Position numbers and translations under genes: made by a program. Positions 20,084 through 29,177 of a stretch of DNA of 64,000 bases are shown here, piece by piece. How positions within the stretch are numbered: the first letter of the stretch is position 1; every line of letters begins with the position of its first letter. A model generated the notes under the pieces. That model searched no databases, had not been told where the DNA came from, and saw nothing but the letters and a program-made list of their open reading frames with translations. The DNA lies in the NCBI RefSeq assembly GCF_014195095.1, contig NZ_JACIBC010000009.1, positions 186,001 through 250,000 on the forward strand. Reading direction: 5' to 3'. This DNA comes from Rhizobium sp. BK602 (GTDB taxonomy: Bacteria > Pseudomonadota > Alphaproteobacteria > Rhizobiales > Rhizobiaceae).

Positions 20084-21685
20084 ATGGAACGGCTTTCGGG
20101 CAGGGTAATCCTCGTCTGGGGTTTCAAACGCGCAGTGCTTACCGTTTTTGCCGGGGCGGTCGGCGTTCTCGCCTTGCCGCCCTTCGGCTTTTTCGCGGCG
20201 ATGTTCATCTCCTTCACGCTGCTGGTCTGGCTGCTGGATGGCGCTGCTGCTGGTCCCGACAGCGGTTTGCTCGGCCGCCTCTGGCCGGCTTTTTCCACCG
20301 GTTGGCTGTTCGGCTTCGGCTATTTCGTCGCCGGCCTCTGGTGGCTCGGCCACGCGCTGCTGATCGATGCCGATCAATTCGCCTGGGCCTTGCCGCTGGC
20401 CATTCTCGGCCTGCCCGCCTTTCTTGCGATCTTCTATGGCGTGGCGGCGGTGCTTGCCCGCCTGCTTTGGTCCGACGGCATGGGGCGTATCGCGGGCCTC
20501 GCCTTTTCCTTCGGTCTGCTGGAATGGCTGCGCAGCTTTCTCTTCACCGGCTTTCCGTGGAATGCCATCGGCTACGGCGCCATGCCCATGCCGCTGATGA
20601 TGCAATCGGCCCATGTGATTGGCATGCTGGGCGTCACCGTCCTTGCCGTTTTCGTCTTCGCGGCTCCGGCGCTGCTCGGCACGCGTCAGGGCCGGGTGCC
20701 GGGGATCGGGCTGGCCGTGCTGCTGGCCGCGGCGCATGTCGGCTACGGCTATTATGCGCTGCATGCGCCGGAGCCGCCGCCAGCGGTCGGAAAACCGGCG
20801 CCCGTCGTGCGCATCGTCCAGCCGGCGATCGACCAGGAAGCCAAGATGGACACGGATGCCGATCGCGCGGCCATTTTCGACAAGCACCTGTCCCTTTCGG
20901 TGCAGCCGCCGGCGAACGGAGGCAGGCGGCCGGACATCATCGTATGGCCGGAAACCGCTATCCCCTTTATTTTGACCGACAACCGGGACGCGTTGGTTCG
21001 CATCGCCGAGCAGCTCGACGACGATCAGATTCTGATCACCGGCGCGGTCCGCGTCGAGGAAATGGGACCCGGTTTGCCGCCGCGTTACTACAATTCCGTG
21101 TATGTCATCGACGGGCGCGGGCAGATCATCGGCGCCTCCGACAAGACCCATCTTGTGCCTTTCGGCGAATATGTGCCCTTCGAAAACATCCTCGGCTATC
21201 TCGGCATCGAGAACGTCATTGAGCTGCCGGGCGGCTTCTCGGCTGCCGCCAGCCGGCAGCTGCTGACGCTGCCCGATGGCATCAAGCTCTATCCGCTGAT
21301 CTGCTACGAGATCATCTTTCCGAACGAGATGACGCCGGAAATCCGACAGGCGGATGCGATTTTGAACGTGACCAACGACGCCTGGTTCGGGGATACGCCA
21401 GGCCCGTACCAGCATTTTCTGCAGGCGCGCGTGCGCGCTGTCGAGCAGGGATTGCCGCTCATTCGAAGCGCCAATACCGGTGTTTCGGCCTATGTCGATG
21501 CTCACGGACGTTTGATTTCCGGAATCGACTTTAATGAGCAAGGATTTGTTGATGCTACCTTGGGTAGTGCAACCGTGTCGCGCATCGACGACGGCCTTCG
21601 AAAAACCTATTTCTGGTTGATTATGGGAGCCGTCGGCCTCATTGCTGCAATTTCACGTCTGGGTTTTATTTCAAGGGCGAATTGA
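20084..21685 (+). CDS. lnt: apolipoprotein N-acyltransferase
   Basis: 533 residues. An N-terminal set of transmembrane helices (about 1-240) precedes a periplasmic nitrilase-fold domain. The catalytic triad can be seen as Glu in WPETAIPF (about 290), Lys in DKTHLVPFGEYVP (about 353) and Cys in CYEIIFPNE (about 406). A final transmembrane helix is near 510-530. It transfers the third acyl chain onto the N-terminal Cys of outer-membrane lipoproteins. Confidence 0.96.
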   Translation: MERLSGRVILVWGFKRAVLTVFAGAVGVLALPPFGFFAAMFISFTLLVWLLDGAAAGPDSGLLGRLWPAFSTGWLFGFGYFVAGLWWLGHALLIDADQFAWALPLAILGLPAFLAIFYGVAAVLARLLWSDGMGRIAGLAFSFGLLEWLRSFLFTGFPWNAIGYGAMPMPLMMQSAHVIGMLGVTVLAVFVFAAPALLGTRQGRVPGIGLAVLLAAAHVGYGYYALHAPEPPPAVGKPAPVVRIVQPAIDQEAKMDTDADRAAIFDKHLSLSVQPPANGGRRPDIIVWPETAIPFILTDNRDALVRIAEQLDDDQILITGAVRVEEMGPGLPPRYYNSVYVIDGRGQIIGASDKTHLVPFGEYVPFENILGYLGIENVIELPGGFSAAASRQLLTLPDGIKLYPLICYEIIFPNEMTPEIRQADAILNVTNDAWFGDTPGPYQHFLQARVRAVEQGLPLIRSANTGVSAYVDAHGRLISGIDFNEQGFVDATLGSATVSRIDDGLRKTYFWLIMGAVGLIAAISRLGFISRAN

Positions 21686-21835
21686 CCAAAAAACCCTAAA
21701 ATTGCATAGTGGTGGCCGTTCGCCGTTTTGCACGTAAACAAGAAGCCGGATGGGCGACGGCTGCAACGTGGCGTTAATAGGGGTGGTTAAAGGCACTGGG
21801 TACAGGGACCTGAATTCAACCTATGTTAGGGTATT

Positions 21836-22258
21836 ATGATGATTGAAAATAAGAAGAAGCCAAACCCGATCGACATTCATGTCGGTAGCCGCATCCGCCT
21901 CCGCCGTACCATGCTGGGCATGAGCCAGGAAAAGCTCGGCGAAAGTCTTGGAATTACCTTTCAGCAGATTCAGAAATATGAAAAGGGCACCAACCGCGTT
22001 GGCGCCAGCCGTCTTCAGAATATTTCCAGCATTCTCAACGTTCCGGTTTCCTTCTTTTTCGAGGATGCGCCGGGCGAGCAGGCGGCAAGCGCCGGTGGCT
22101 TGGCCGAAGCCTCCAGCTCCAACTATGTCGTGGATTTCCTGTCGTCGTCGGAAGGCTTGCAGCTGAACCGCGCCTTCGTGAAGATCTCCGACGGCAAGGT
22201 CCGCCGCAAGGTGGTCGAACTCGTCAAGGCGCTCGCGGCTGAAGCCGACGCGGAATAA
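21836..22258 (+). CDS. praR: XRE-family regulator of the PraR/PhrR type
   Basis: 140 residues. An HTH_XRE domain (GSRIRLRRTMLGMSQEKLGES...QIQKYEKGTNRVGASRL) occupies about residues 17-72. An Ala/Ser-rich linker and a C-terminal helix (RRKVVELVKALAAEADAE) follow. Position directly upstream of metK matches the praR (R. leguminosarum) and phrR (Sinorhizobium) genes; PraR represses attachment, biofilm and quorum-sensing genes. A small imperfect palindrome, cctatgttagg, at 21820-21830 just before the start could be an autoregulatory site. ATG at 21836 or 21839 are equally possible starts. Confidence 0.85.
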   Translation: MMIENKKKPNPIDIHVGSRIRLRRTMLGMSQEKLGESLGITFQQIQKYEKGTNRVGASRLQNISSILNVPVSFFFEDAPGEQAASAGGLAEASSSNYVVDFLSSSEGLQLNRAFVKISDGKVRRKVVELVKALAAEADAE

Positions 22259-22294
22259 AGCAATTCCAGGAAAAGTGCGCAGCGGTTTTCCGTC
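22259..22294. repeat. dispersed Rhizobium-type intergenic repeat, copy 1 (partial)
   Basis: Begins right after the praR stop codon. It matches, in reverse orientation, the copies at 39197-39305 and 45685-45735: the shared core reads ggaaaagtgcgcagcgg followed by ttttccgtc. The distal arm (ending in ggaattgcgt in the other orientation of copy 3) is missing here. Confidence 0.8.
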
Positions 22295-22305
22295 AAAACA
22301 ATAGG

Positions 22306-22348
22306 CTGGAGCGGTTCAACGATTCTGGGGAACACTGAACCGCTCCAG
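22306..22348. repeat. perfect 13-bp inverted repeat (ctggagcggttca / tgaaccgctccag)
   Basis: Two perfect 13-base arms at 22306-22318 and 22336-22348 separated by 17 bases, immediately after the dispersed repeat. It could form a stable hairpin in the praR mRNA 3' end. It resembles further short palindromes common in Rhizobium intergenic DNA. Confidence 0.8.
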
Positions 22349-22379
22349 TCGTTTCGACATCATGCCGTAACGGCAAAGA

Positions 22380-22409
22380 CAAAAGGCGGTCATCTTTGGC
22401 CGCCTTTTG
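22380..22409 (+). terminator. intrinsic terminator of praR
   Basis: caaaaggcgg / ccgccttttg stem with a 10-base loop and a T-run within the descending arm. It separates praR from the metK promoter region. Confidence 0.75.
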
Positions 22410-22442
22410 CATATTGCGAGCAAAATTTTATTACGGTCACGG

Positions 22443-22466
22443 GGATATAAAGATATATTTATGTCC
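22443..22466 (+). promoter_or_regulatory. AT-rich hairpin in the metK upstream region
   Basis: ggatataaa / tttatgtcc arms (one G-T pair) around a 6-base loop, 71 bases before metK. It may be a leader hairpin or simply promoter AT-richness. I see no sequence match to SAM-II or SAM/SAH riboswitch cores, so the function is open. Confidence 0.35.
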
Positions 22467-22536
22467 TTGTGTGGCTTGTTTTTCGGCCCCGAGGCGAATA
22501 TTTAGATCGGAGTTTGTTCTTTGAGGGGAATCCCGC

Positions 22537-23786
<1,250 letters not shown>

Positions 23787-23790
<4 letters not shown>

Positions 23791-24488
23791 TCGATACGGA
23801 GCGCCGGTCGCGGGCGACGGAAGCGTTTTTCGGCCGGCGCAAGGGTAAAGCCTTGCGCGGCCAGCAGGCCGAAAAGCTGGAAACGCTGCTGCCGCGATAT
23901 ATTGTCGATCTTTCCGCGTCGGCGCCTCAGCCGCTGAATGACCTGTTTCCAGTGCAGACCGAGCGTTTGCGCCTGGAAATCGGCTTTGGCGGCGGCGAGC
24001 ACCTGATCCACCGGGCGCTCGAACGGCCGGCGACCGGTTTCATCGGCGTCGAGCCCTTCGTCAATTCCATGCAGAAGCTGCTGGCCCGTGTCGACGAGAC
24101 CGGAGCACGCAACATTCGCGTCTATAACGACGACGCGACGCAATTGCTCGACTGGCTACCGGATGCCTGCCTCGACCAGATCGATCTGCTCTATCCCGAC
24201 CCCTGGCCGAAGAAGAAGCACTGGAAACGCCGCTTCGTCTCGCAGGTGAATCTCACCCGGTTCCATCGCGTCCTGAAGCCCGGCGCGCTCTTCTGCTTCG
24301 CCTCCGACATCGATACCTATGTCAACTGGACGCTGCAGCATTGCCAAGCCCATGGCGGCTTCGACTGGACGGCGCAGAATGCCGCCGACTGGCTGACGCC
24401 CTATGAGGGCTGGCCGAGCACGCGCTACGAGGCCAAGGCCCGGCGCGAAGGGCGGTCGTCCGCCTATCTGACCTTCAGGAAGGTTTGA
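23787..24488 (+). CDS. trmB: tRNA (guanine-N7-)-methyltransferase
   Basis: 233 residues. It uses SAM to make m7G46 in tRNA. The SAM-binding loop is LEIGFGGGEHL, with FIGVEPFVNSM, and the YPDPWPKKKHWKRRF catalytic/tRNA-binding motif is diagnostic of TrmB. It is translationally coupled to metK, which supplies its cofactor. Confidence 0.96.
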
Positions 24489-24623
24489 GCGGTCTTTTCC
24501 GGATCGCTGAGATTGCAATTCCGGGCATTCGAACCGGAATGGCTCCGGGCTCGCAATTGCGGTTGGGCTCGATATCATCGGCCCCGGTGCAGTCCCGGTC
24601 GGGCTGCGCATTTCATCGCCATG

Positions 24624-24651
24624 AAAGCGGCGGCGATTGCCCCGCCGCTTT
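24624..24651. terminator. bidirectional terminator between trmB and the DUF1150 gene
   Basis: aaagcggcgg / ccgccgcttt stem with an 8-base loop in the convergent gap between trmB (ends 24488) and the reverse-strand DUF1150 gene (ends 24659). Confidence 0.65.
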
Positions 24652-24658
24652 GCCGGGT

Positions 24659-24919
24659 TTAGTGCAGGCTGACGGTCTTCAGCTCATCCTCGGCCGCCTT
24701 GTAGAAGGTGCTGGACCGGTTGTCGGTCAGAAGGATCGGCGTGCCGTCGGCGCCGAAGAGAGCCCACAGGTCGACATCCGGATCGATATCGGAGGGCGCT
24801 TCCGGGAAACAGCGGGACACCTCTTCGGAACGCATTTTCCGGATATAGGCGACTTCGCCGCTGCCGAGATGGGCAAGTTCGGATTGGGTCAGGCGGGCGG
24901 TTGCTTCTCTCAAAAGCAT
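24659..24919 (-). CDS. DUF1150 family protein of the small heat-shock operon
   Basis: 86 residues starting MLLREATARLTQSELAHLG, 7 bases after a strong GGAGG site. An upstream in-frame start would add nine residues but would bury that site. The core GEVAYIRKMRS and PDVDLWALFGADGTPILLTD match the alphaproteobacterial DUF1150 family, which is usually encoded next to small heat-shock proteins. Function unknown. It is the second gene after hsp20, 45 bases downstream. Confidence 0.88.
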   Translation of the reverse strand: MLLREATARLTQSELAHLGSGEVAYIRKMRSEEVSRCFPEAPSDIDPDVDLWALFGADGTPILLTDNRSSTFYKAAEDELKTVSLH

Positions 24920-24964
24920 GTTCGTACCTCCAGTATGAGGAACCAACGGCGTTAAGCCGTTGTC

Positions 24965-25396
24965 CTACTGTGAGACCGAAATGTTAATTTTCTTTACCAT
25001 ACGCGCCGGCTCCGGGCGAATGAGGTCGACGGACAGCAGCCCGTTCTTCAGGGCGGCGCCCAGGACCTGCATGCCGTCCGCGAGCACGAAGACGCGTTGG
25101 AACTGGCGGGCGGCGATGCCGCGATAGAGATAGTCGCGCTCTTCCTGATCCACCTGACGGCCACGGATCAGAAGCTGGTTTTCTTCCGTGGTGATATCAA
25201 GCTCATCTTCGGAGAAGCCCGCGACCGCAAGCGTGATGCGCAGGCGTTCGGGCTCGCCGGAAATGCGATCGGGGCGCATGCGTTCGATATTGTAGGGGGG
25301 ATAGCCATCGCTGGCCTTGGAAATCCGCTCCAGCGTCTTTTCCATGGTATCGAAGCCCAGAAGCAGAGGGCTGGCAAAGGGAGTCGTCCGGCTCAT
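24965..25396 (-). CDS. Hsp20/alpha-crystallin small heat-shock protein
   Basis: 143 residues from MSRTTPFASPLLLGFDTMEK, a class A rhizobial sHsp (HspA/IbpA-like) that holds unfolding proteins for refolding. The alpha-crystallin domain spans about residues 30-130, with YNIERM, the LRITLAVAGFSEDELDI segment and the closing GAALKNGLLSVDLIRPEP (conserved A-x-x-x-n-G-v-L). The AAGGA site is 11 bases before this ATG; an upstream TTG (25405) lies only one base from it and is rejected. A candidate RpoH promoter and thermosensor hairpin precede it. Confidence 0.93.
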   Translation of the reverse strand: MSRTTPFASPLLLGFDTMEKTLERISKASDGYPPYNIERMRPDRISGEPERLRITLAVAGFSEDELDITTEENQLLIRGRQVDQEERDYLYRGIAARQFQRVFVLADGMQVLGAALKNGLLSVDLIRPEPARMVKKINISVSQ

Positions 25397-25405
25397 CGTT
25401 TTCAA

Positions 25406-25424
25406 GTCCTTGGTAGCAAGCGAC
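25406..25424 (-). promoter_or_regulatory. candidate ROSE-type RNA thermometer hairpin in the hsp20 leader
   Basis: On the reverse strand the leader reads GTCGCTTGCTACCAAGGAC. GUC-CUU can pair with AAG-GAC around a bulged G and a GCUACC loop, hiding the AAGGA ribosome binding site. The UUGCU sequence opposite AGGA is the hallmark of ROSE elements found before rhizobial small heat-shock genes. Predicted by eye only. Confidence 0.6.
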
Positions 25425-25462
25425 CTTTCCGGACCTGATTTTTCAGCACCCGGTTGCGGTTA

Positions 25463-25491
25463 ATATGGGGTCCTGCCCGGGGGAGTGCAAG
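25463..25491 (-). promoter_or_regulatory. candidate RpoH (sigma-32) promoter of hsp20
   Basis: Reverse-strand -35 CTTG (25488-25491), 17 bases, then -10 CCCCATAT (25463-25470). This fits the alphaproteobacterial RpoH pattern CTTG-N16/18-CCCATnT. Transcription would begin near 25455, giving a leader of roughly 60 nt. Confidence 0.65.
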
Positions 25492-25628
25492 AAGCCGTGG
25501 CTTCGCATCTGCGAAAACGATCGCTTCCCGCGAACATGGTCCGATACGGCGCCCATGTGGCTGCTTGACAAAGCTTCGGTAGGCTCGCATCAAGGCTTGC
25601 CCGCGCTGCACCGGAGGATAGCCAAGAC

Positions 25629-26573
25629 ATGACCGAGCCCAGGAAAATCATCATCGACACCGATCCCGGCCAGGACGACGCGGCAGCGATATTGCTCGCC
25701 TTCGGAAGCCGCGAGGAGCTCGACGTGCTCGGCATCACGACGGTTGCCGGCAACGTGCCGCTGTCACTGACGAGCCGCAACGCCAGGATCGTCTGCGAAC
25801 TTTGCGATCGCCGCGACGTGAAGGTCTTTGCCGGCGCGGATGCGCCGATCAAGCGCAAGCTGGTCACCGCCGAACATGTACACGGCAAGACCGGCCTCGA
25901 CGGCCCGGAGCTTCCCGAGCCGACCATGGCGCTGCAGCCGGGCCATGCGGTCGATTTCATCATCGAGACGCTGCGCGGCGAGCCGGAAGGCACCGTTACG
26001 CTCTGCACGCTCGGCCCGCTGACCAATATTGCACTCGCCTTCCAGAAGGCGCCCGACATCGTCGGCCGCGTCCGCGAGCTGGTGATGATGGGCGGCGGTT
26101 TCTTCGAAGGCGGCAACATCACGCCGGCCGCGGAATTCAACATCTATGTCGATCCGGAAGCCGCCGATGTCGTCTTCCGCTCGGGCGTACCGATCGTCAT
26201 GATGCCGCTCGATGTCACCCATCAGCTCCTGACCCGCAAGGATCGCGTCGCGCGCATCGCAGCCATCGGCACCGCGCCCGCCACGGCCATGGTCGAGATG
26301 CTGGAATTCTTCGAACGTTTCGATATCGAAAAATACGGCTCCGACGGCGGCCCGTTGCACGACCCCACGGTCGTTGCCTATCTGCTGAAGCCGGACCTCT
26401 TCCAGGGCCGCGAGTGCAATGTCGAGATCGAGATCACCTCGGACCTCACCGTCGGCATGACCGTCGTCGACTGGTGGCACGTCACCGACCGCAAGCGCAA
26501 CGCCAAGGTCATGCGTCATGTCGACGCCGATGGTTTCTTCGCGCTGCTGACCGAGCGCTTCGCCCGCATCTGA
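25629..26573 (+). CDS. inosine/uridine-preferring nucleoside hydrolase
   Basis: 314 residues. It cleaves ribonucleosides to base plus ribose. The N-terminal calcium/ribose-binding motif IDTDPGQDDAAAI, the MMGGGFFEGGNITPAAEFNIY segment and the C-terminal HDPT motif (GGPLHDPTVV) are characteristic of the IunH/RihA family. Base preference cannot be told. A ribokinase gene lies 2.6 kb downstream on the other strand, consistent with ribose salvage. Confidence 0.93.
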   Translation: MTEPRKIIIDTDPGQDDAAAILLAFGSREELDVLGITTVAGNVPLSLTSRNARIVCELCDRRDVKVFAGADAPIKRKLVTAEHVHGKTGLDGPELPEPTMALQPGHAVDFIIETLRGEPEGTVTLCTLGPLTNIALAFQKAPDIVGRVRELVMMGGGFFEGGNITPAAEFNIYVDPEAADVVFRSGVPIVMMPLDVTHQLLTRKDRVARIAAIGTAPATAMVEMLEFFERFDIEKYGSDGGPLHDPTVVAYLLKPDLFQGRECNVEIEITSDLTVGMTVVDWWHVTDRKRNAKVMRHVDADGFFALLTERFARI

Positions 26574-26595
26574 CGCTCGCATCGCAGCACAAACG

Positions 26596-26629
26596 ACAAA
26601 GGCCGCCGGAGCGATCCGGCGGCCTTTGT
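26596..26629. terminator. strong bidirectional terminator
   Basis: Perfect 15-base arms acaaaggccgccgga / tccggcggcctttgt with a GCGA tetraloop, in the convergent gap between the nucleoside hydrolase and the reverse-strand chemoreceptor. Confidence 0.85.
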
Positions 26630-26647
26630 GCATCTATCTTAGTCGGC

Positions 26648-28990
26648 TCAGAACTCTTCCCACTCGCTCTGGGCCAGGGCGGTGGCACCCTGGGTCTGCG
26701 GCTGTGGCCTGCGGATGGCGGGCGGCGCGGCGGGAGCGGCGCGTGCGGGACTGGGCGTGCGCATCTGCTGGGCGGCGGCGCGCAGCACCGATGCATGGCT
26801 TTCGCCGCCGCCGGCGGTGCGGAAGCGGGCGACGAGGGTTTTCAGCGTCTGTGCCTCGTCGTTGAGCGCGACGCTCGCGGCCGTGGTCTCCTCCACCATC
26901 GCGGCATTCTGCTGCGTCACCTGGTCCATCTGGTTGACGGCCGAGTTGATTTCCTTCAGCCCGATCGCTTGCTCGCTGGCAGAGGCCGAGATCTGGCGGA
27001 TGAGGCCGTTGATCTCCATCACCTGCTCGGCGATCTTGTGCAGCGCATTGCCGGTGCGGCCGACGAGATCGACGCCTTCCTTGACCTGTCCGGCCGAGGT
27101 GTTGATCAGGGTCTTGATCTCCTTGGCGGCGCCAGCCGAGCGTTGCGCCAGTTCGCGCACTTCCTGGGCAACGACGGCGAAACCCTTGCCGGCTTCCCCG
27201 GCGCGGGCGGCCTCGACGCCGGCATTCAGCGCCAGCAGGTTGGTCTGGAAGGCGATCTCGTCGATGACGCCGATGATGCGTGAAACCTCCTGCGAGGATT
27301 GCTCGATGCCGTGCATGGAGGCGATCGCCTTCTGCACGATCTCGCCGGAGCGTTCGGCATCCTCGGAGGCGGCGCTGACGCTGCTGGCCGCCGTGCGGGC
27401 GTTCTCGGCGCTGGAATTGACTTGCGCTGTCAACTGGTTGAGCGCGGCTGCGGTCTCCTCGAGGCTCGCCGCCTGCTGCTCCGTGCGCCGCGCGAGGTCG
27501 GAAGCGCTGTTGCTGATCTCGCTGGTGCCGCCGCCGATATTGCCGACGCTGAGGTTCATCGTCTGCACGGTCTCTTCGAGGCTTGCGAGTGCCGCGTTGA
27601 AATCCTGTTTCAGGCTGGCGTACTCGCCGGGGAAATCCTCCGCGATGCGGTGGCCGATATTGCCGCTGGAAAGTTCCGAGAGGCTCTGGCCAAGGATCGT
27701 GACGATCCGCCGTTGCAGGGCCACCGTCTCACCGCGCTCCGTCTCCGAGCGATGGCGCTCGCCTTCGGCGGCGCGGCGCTGGTCGGCGGCCTCGGTTTCC
27801 AACCGTTTCGCATCGGCAAGCGCGAAGCGGAAACCGTCGAGCGCCTTGGCGACCGAGCCGATCTCGTCGGCGCGCGCCTGGCCGTCGATGGGGTCGGCGT
27901 AATTGCCGGCGCTGAGGCCGTTGACGCTGGCGATCAACCCGCCGAGCGGCTTCTGCACGAAGCGGCGGACGGCGGCGTAGAGGGCCAGCATGACGGCGGC
28001 GAGCACGAGGATACCGCCGATGACCATCATGCGGGTCTGGTCGCGCACCGGTGCGGCGATCGCGCTATGCGGCACGTCGACGAGCACCACCCAGGTGGCG
28101 TTCACGCCTGGCACCGCGAAAGGATAGACGACACGGTCGAAAGCCTCCTTGCCGTCATCGGCGAGGTTTTTAACCAGGCCGGCGGTCGACGAGGTCAGCG
28201 CGGCCTTGACGGCATCCGCACCGCCGCCGCTATAGTCCTTCATCAGCAGTTCCTTGTTCGGCGCCACCAGCCATTTATTATCCTGCGACACCAGCAGCAC
28301 CCGGCCGGAACCGAAGGGGTGCAGGCTCTGCAGCTTGGTGGAGAGCGAGGCAAGCGAGATGTCGACGCCGGAAACGCCGATCATCTTGCCGCCCGACATA
28401 ACCGGATAGGCGATCGAGCTCATGGTCGTCGGAACTTCGGTACCTTCGGCCAGATAGGGCGGCGTGATCGCTCCCTTGCCGCTATCGGCGGCGAGCTTCC
28501 ACCATGCGGCACTATAATCGTTGTCGAAGGTGGAGAACTGGATGCCGCCGTCCCTGGTCTTCGACCAATAGGGCGTAAAGGCGCCCTTGTCATTGACCGC
28601 CAGATCCTTGTTGCCGGCAAGTTCCGCCGTCTTGCCATCGAGGGCGCCGAGCTGCTCGCAGAACCAGCTGCCGAAAGCGAAGGCGTTCTGTTCGACATTG
28701 GCCTTGAGGATATTGACGATCCCCTTGCGGTCGAAGGTGTGGCCCTCGTGGCCGCGGCCGATCACGGCGGCCATCGAACGGGCAGCGCTGGCGAGCTCGC
28801 CGACATTGGCGGCGATTTCGTTGGAGATGGATTTGGCTTCGCTGTTCGCCGCGTCCATCGTCAGCTGCTCGACGCGATCGCGGGTTTGCGAAATCAGGAA
28901 GACGTTGGACACGATCAGGACAAGCGTGATCGCCACCCCGGTGACCAGGATGAGCTTGGCCGCAAGCGACTTCATACGAAAGGTGGACAT
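26648..28990 (-). CDS. methyl-accepting chemotaxis protein with periplasmic Cache-type sensor
   Basis: 780 residues starting MSTFRMKSLAAKLIL behind GAGGA. TM1 is near residues 10-33. A large periplasmic double-Cache-like domain (about 40-320) contains GAITPPYL, YPVMSGGKMIGVSGVDISL, typical of small-molecule-sensing receptors. TM2 is near MMVIGGILVLAAVMLAL, followed by HAMP and a methylation/signalling domain with the hairpin tip IGVIDEIAFQTNLLALNAGVEAARAG shortened here to its core EIAFQTNLLALNAGVEAAR. The extreme C-terminus is EWEEF, matching the xWxxF pentapeptide that tethers CheR/CheB. Ligand unknown. It lies between nucleoside hydrolase and ribokinase. Confidence 0.92.
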   Translation of the reverse strand: MSTFRMKSLAAKLILVTGVAITLVLIVSNVFLISQTRDRVEQLTMDAANSEAKSISNEIAANVGELASAARSMAAVIGRGHEGHTFDRKGIVNILKANVEQNAFAFGSWFCEQLGALDGKTAELAGNKDLAVNDKGAFTPYWSKTRDGGIQFSTFDNDYSAAWWKLAADSGKGAITPPYLAEGTEVPTTMSSIAYPVMSGGKMIGVSGVDISLASLSTKLQSLHPFGSGRVLLVSQDNKWLVAPNKELLMKDYSGGGADAVKAALTSSTAGLVKNLADDGKEAFDRVVYPFAVPGVNATWVVLVDVPHSAIAAPVRDQTRMMVIGGILVLAAVMLALYAAVRRFVQKPLGGLIASVNGLSAGNYADPIDGQARADEIGSVAKALDGFRFALADAKRLETEAADQRRAAEGERHRSETERGETVALQRRIVTILGQSLSELSSGNIGHRIAEDFPGEYASLKQDFNAALASLEETVQTMNLSVGNIGGGTSEISNSASDLARRTEQQAASLEETAAALNQLTAQVNSSAENARTAASSVSAASEDAERSGEIVQKAIASMHGIEQSSQEVSRIIGVIDEIAFQTNLLALNAGVEAARAGEAGKGFAVVAQEVRELAQRSAGAAKEIKTLINTSAGQVKEGVDLVGRTGNALHKIAEQVMEINGLIRQISASASEQAIGLKEINSAVNQMDQVTQQNAAMVEETTAASVALNDEAQTLKTLVARFRTAGGGESHASVLRAAAQQMRTPSPARAAPAAPPAIRRPQPQTQGATALAQSEWEEF

Positions 28991-29177
28991 CATTTCCTCG
29001 AGAAAGCGATGCGTCGGATGCTCATTATCCGCAAGCACGATCGGCATGGGATGGCCCTGTCATGGGGCCGCCGGGGAGCGCGCCCGCCGCGATACACGGC
29101 AGGCGAGAGGAGAATGATGATGAAAGCGCAAAAATTTAATTAATTCGTTCGCATGAACGCATAAGAAACGGCTGCCT

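Noticed and set aside
22410..22536. SAM-II or SAM/SAH riboswitch before metK
   Set aside because: I looked for the conserved cores and did not find them; only an AT-rich hairpin is present.
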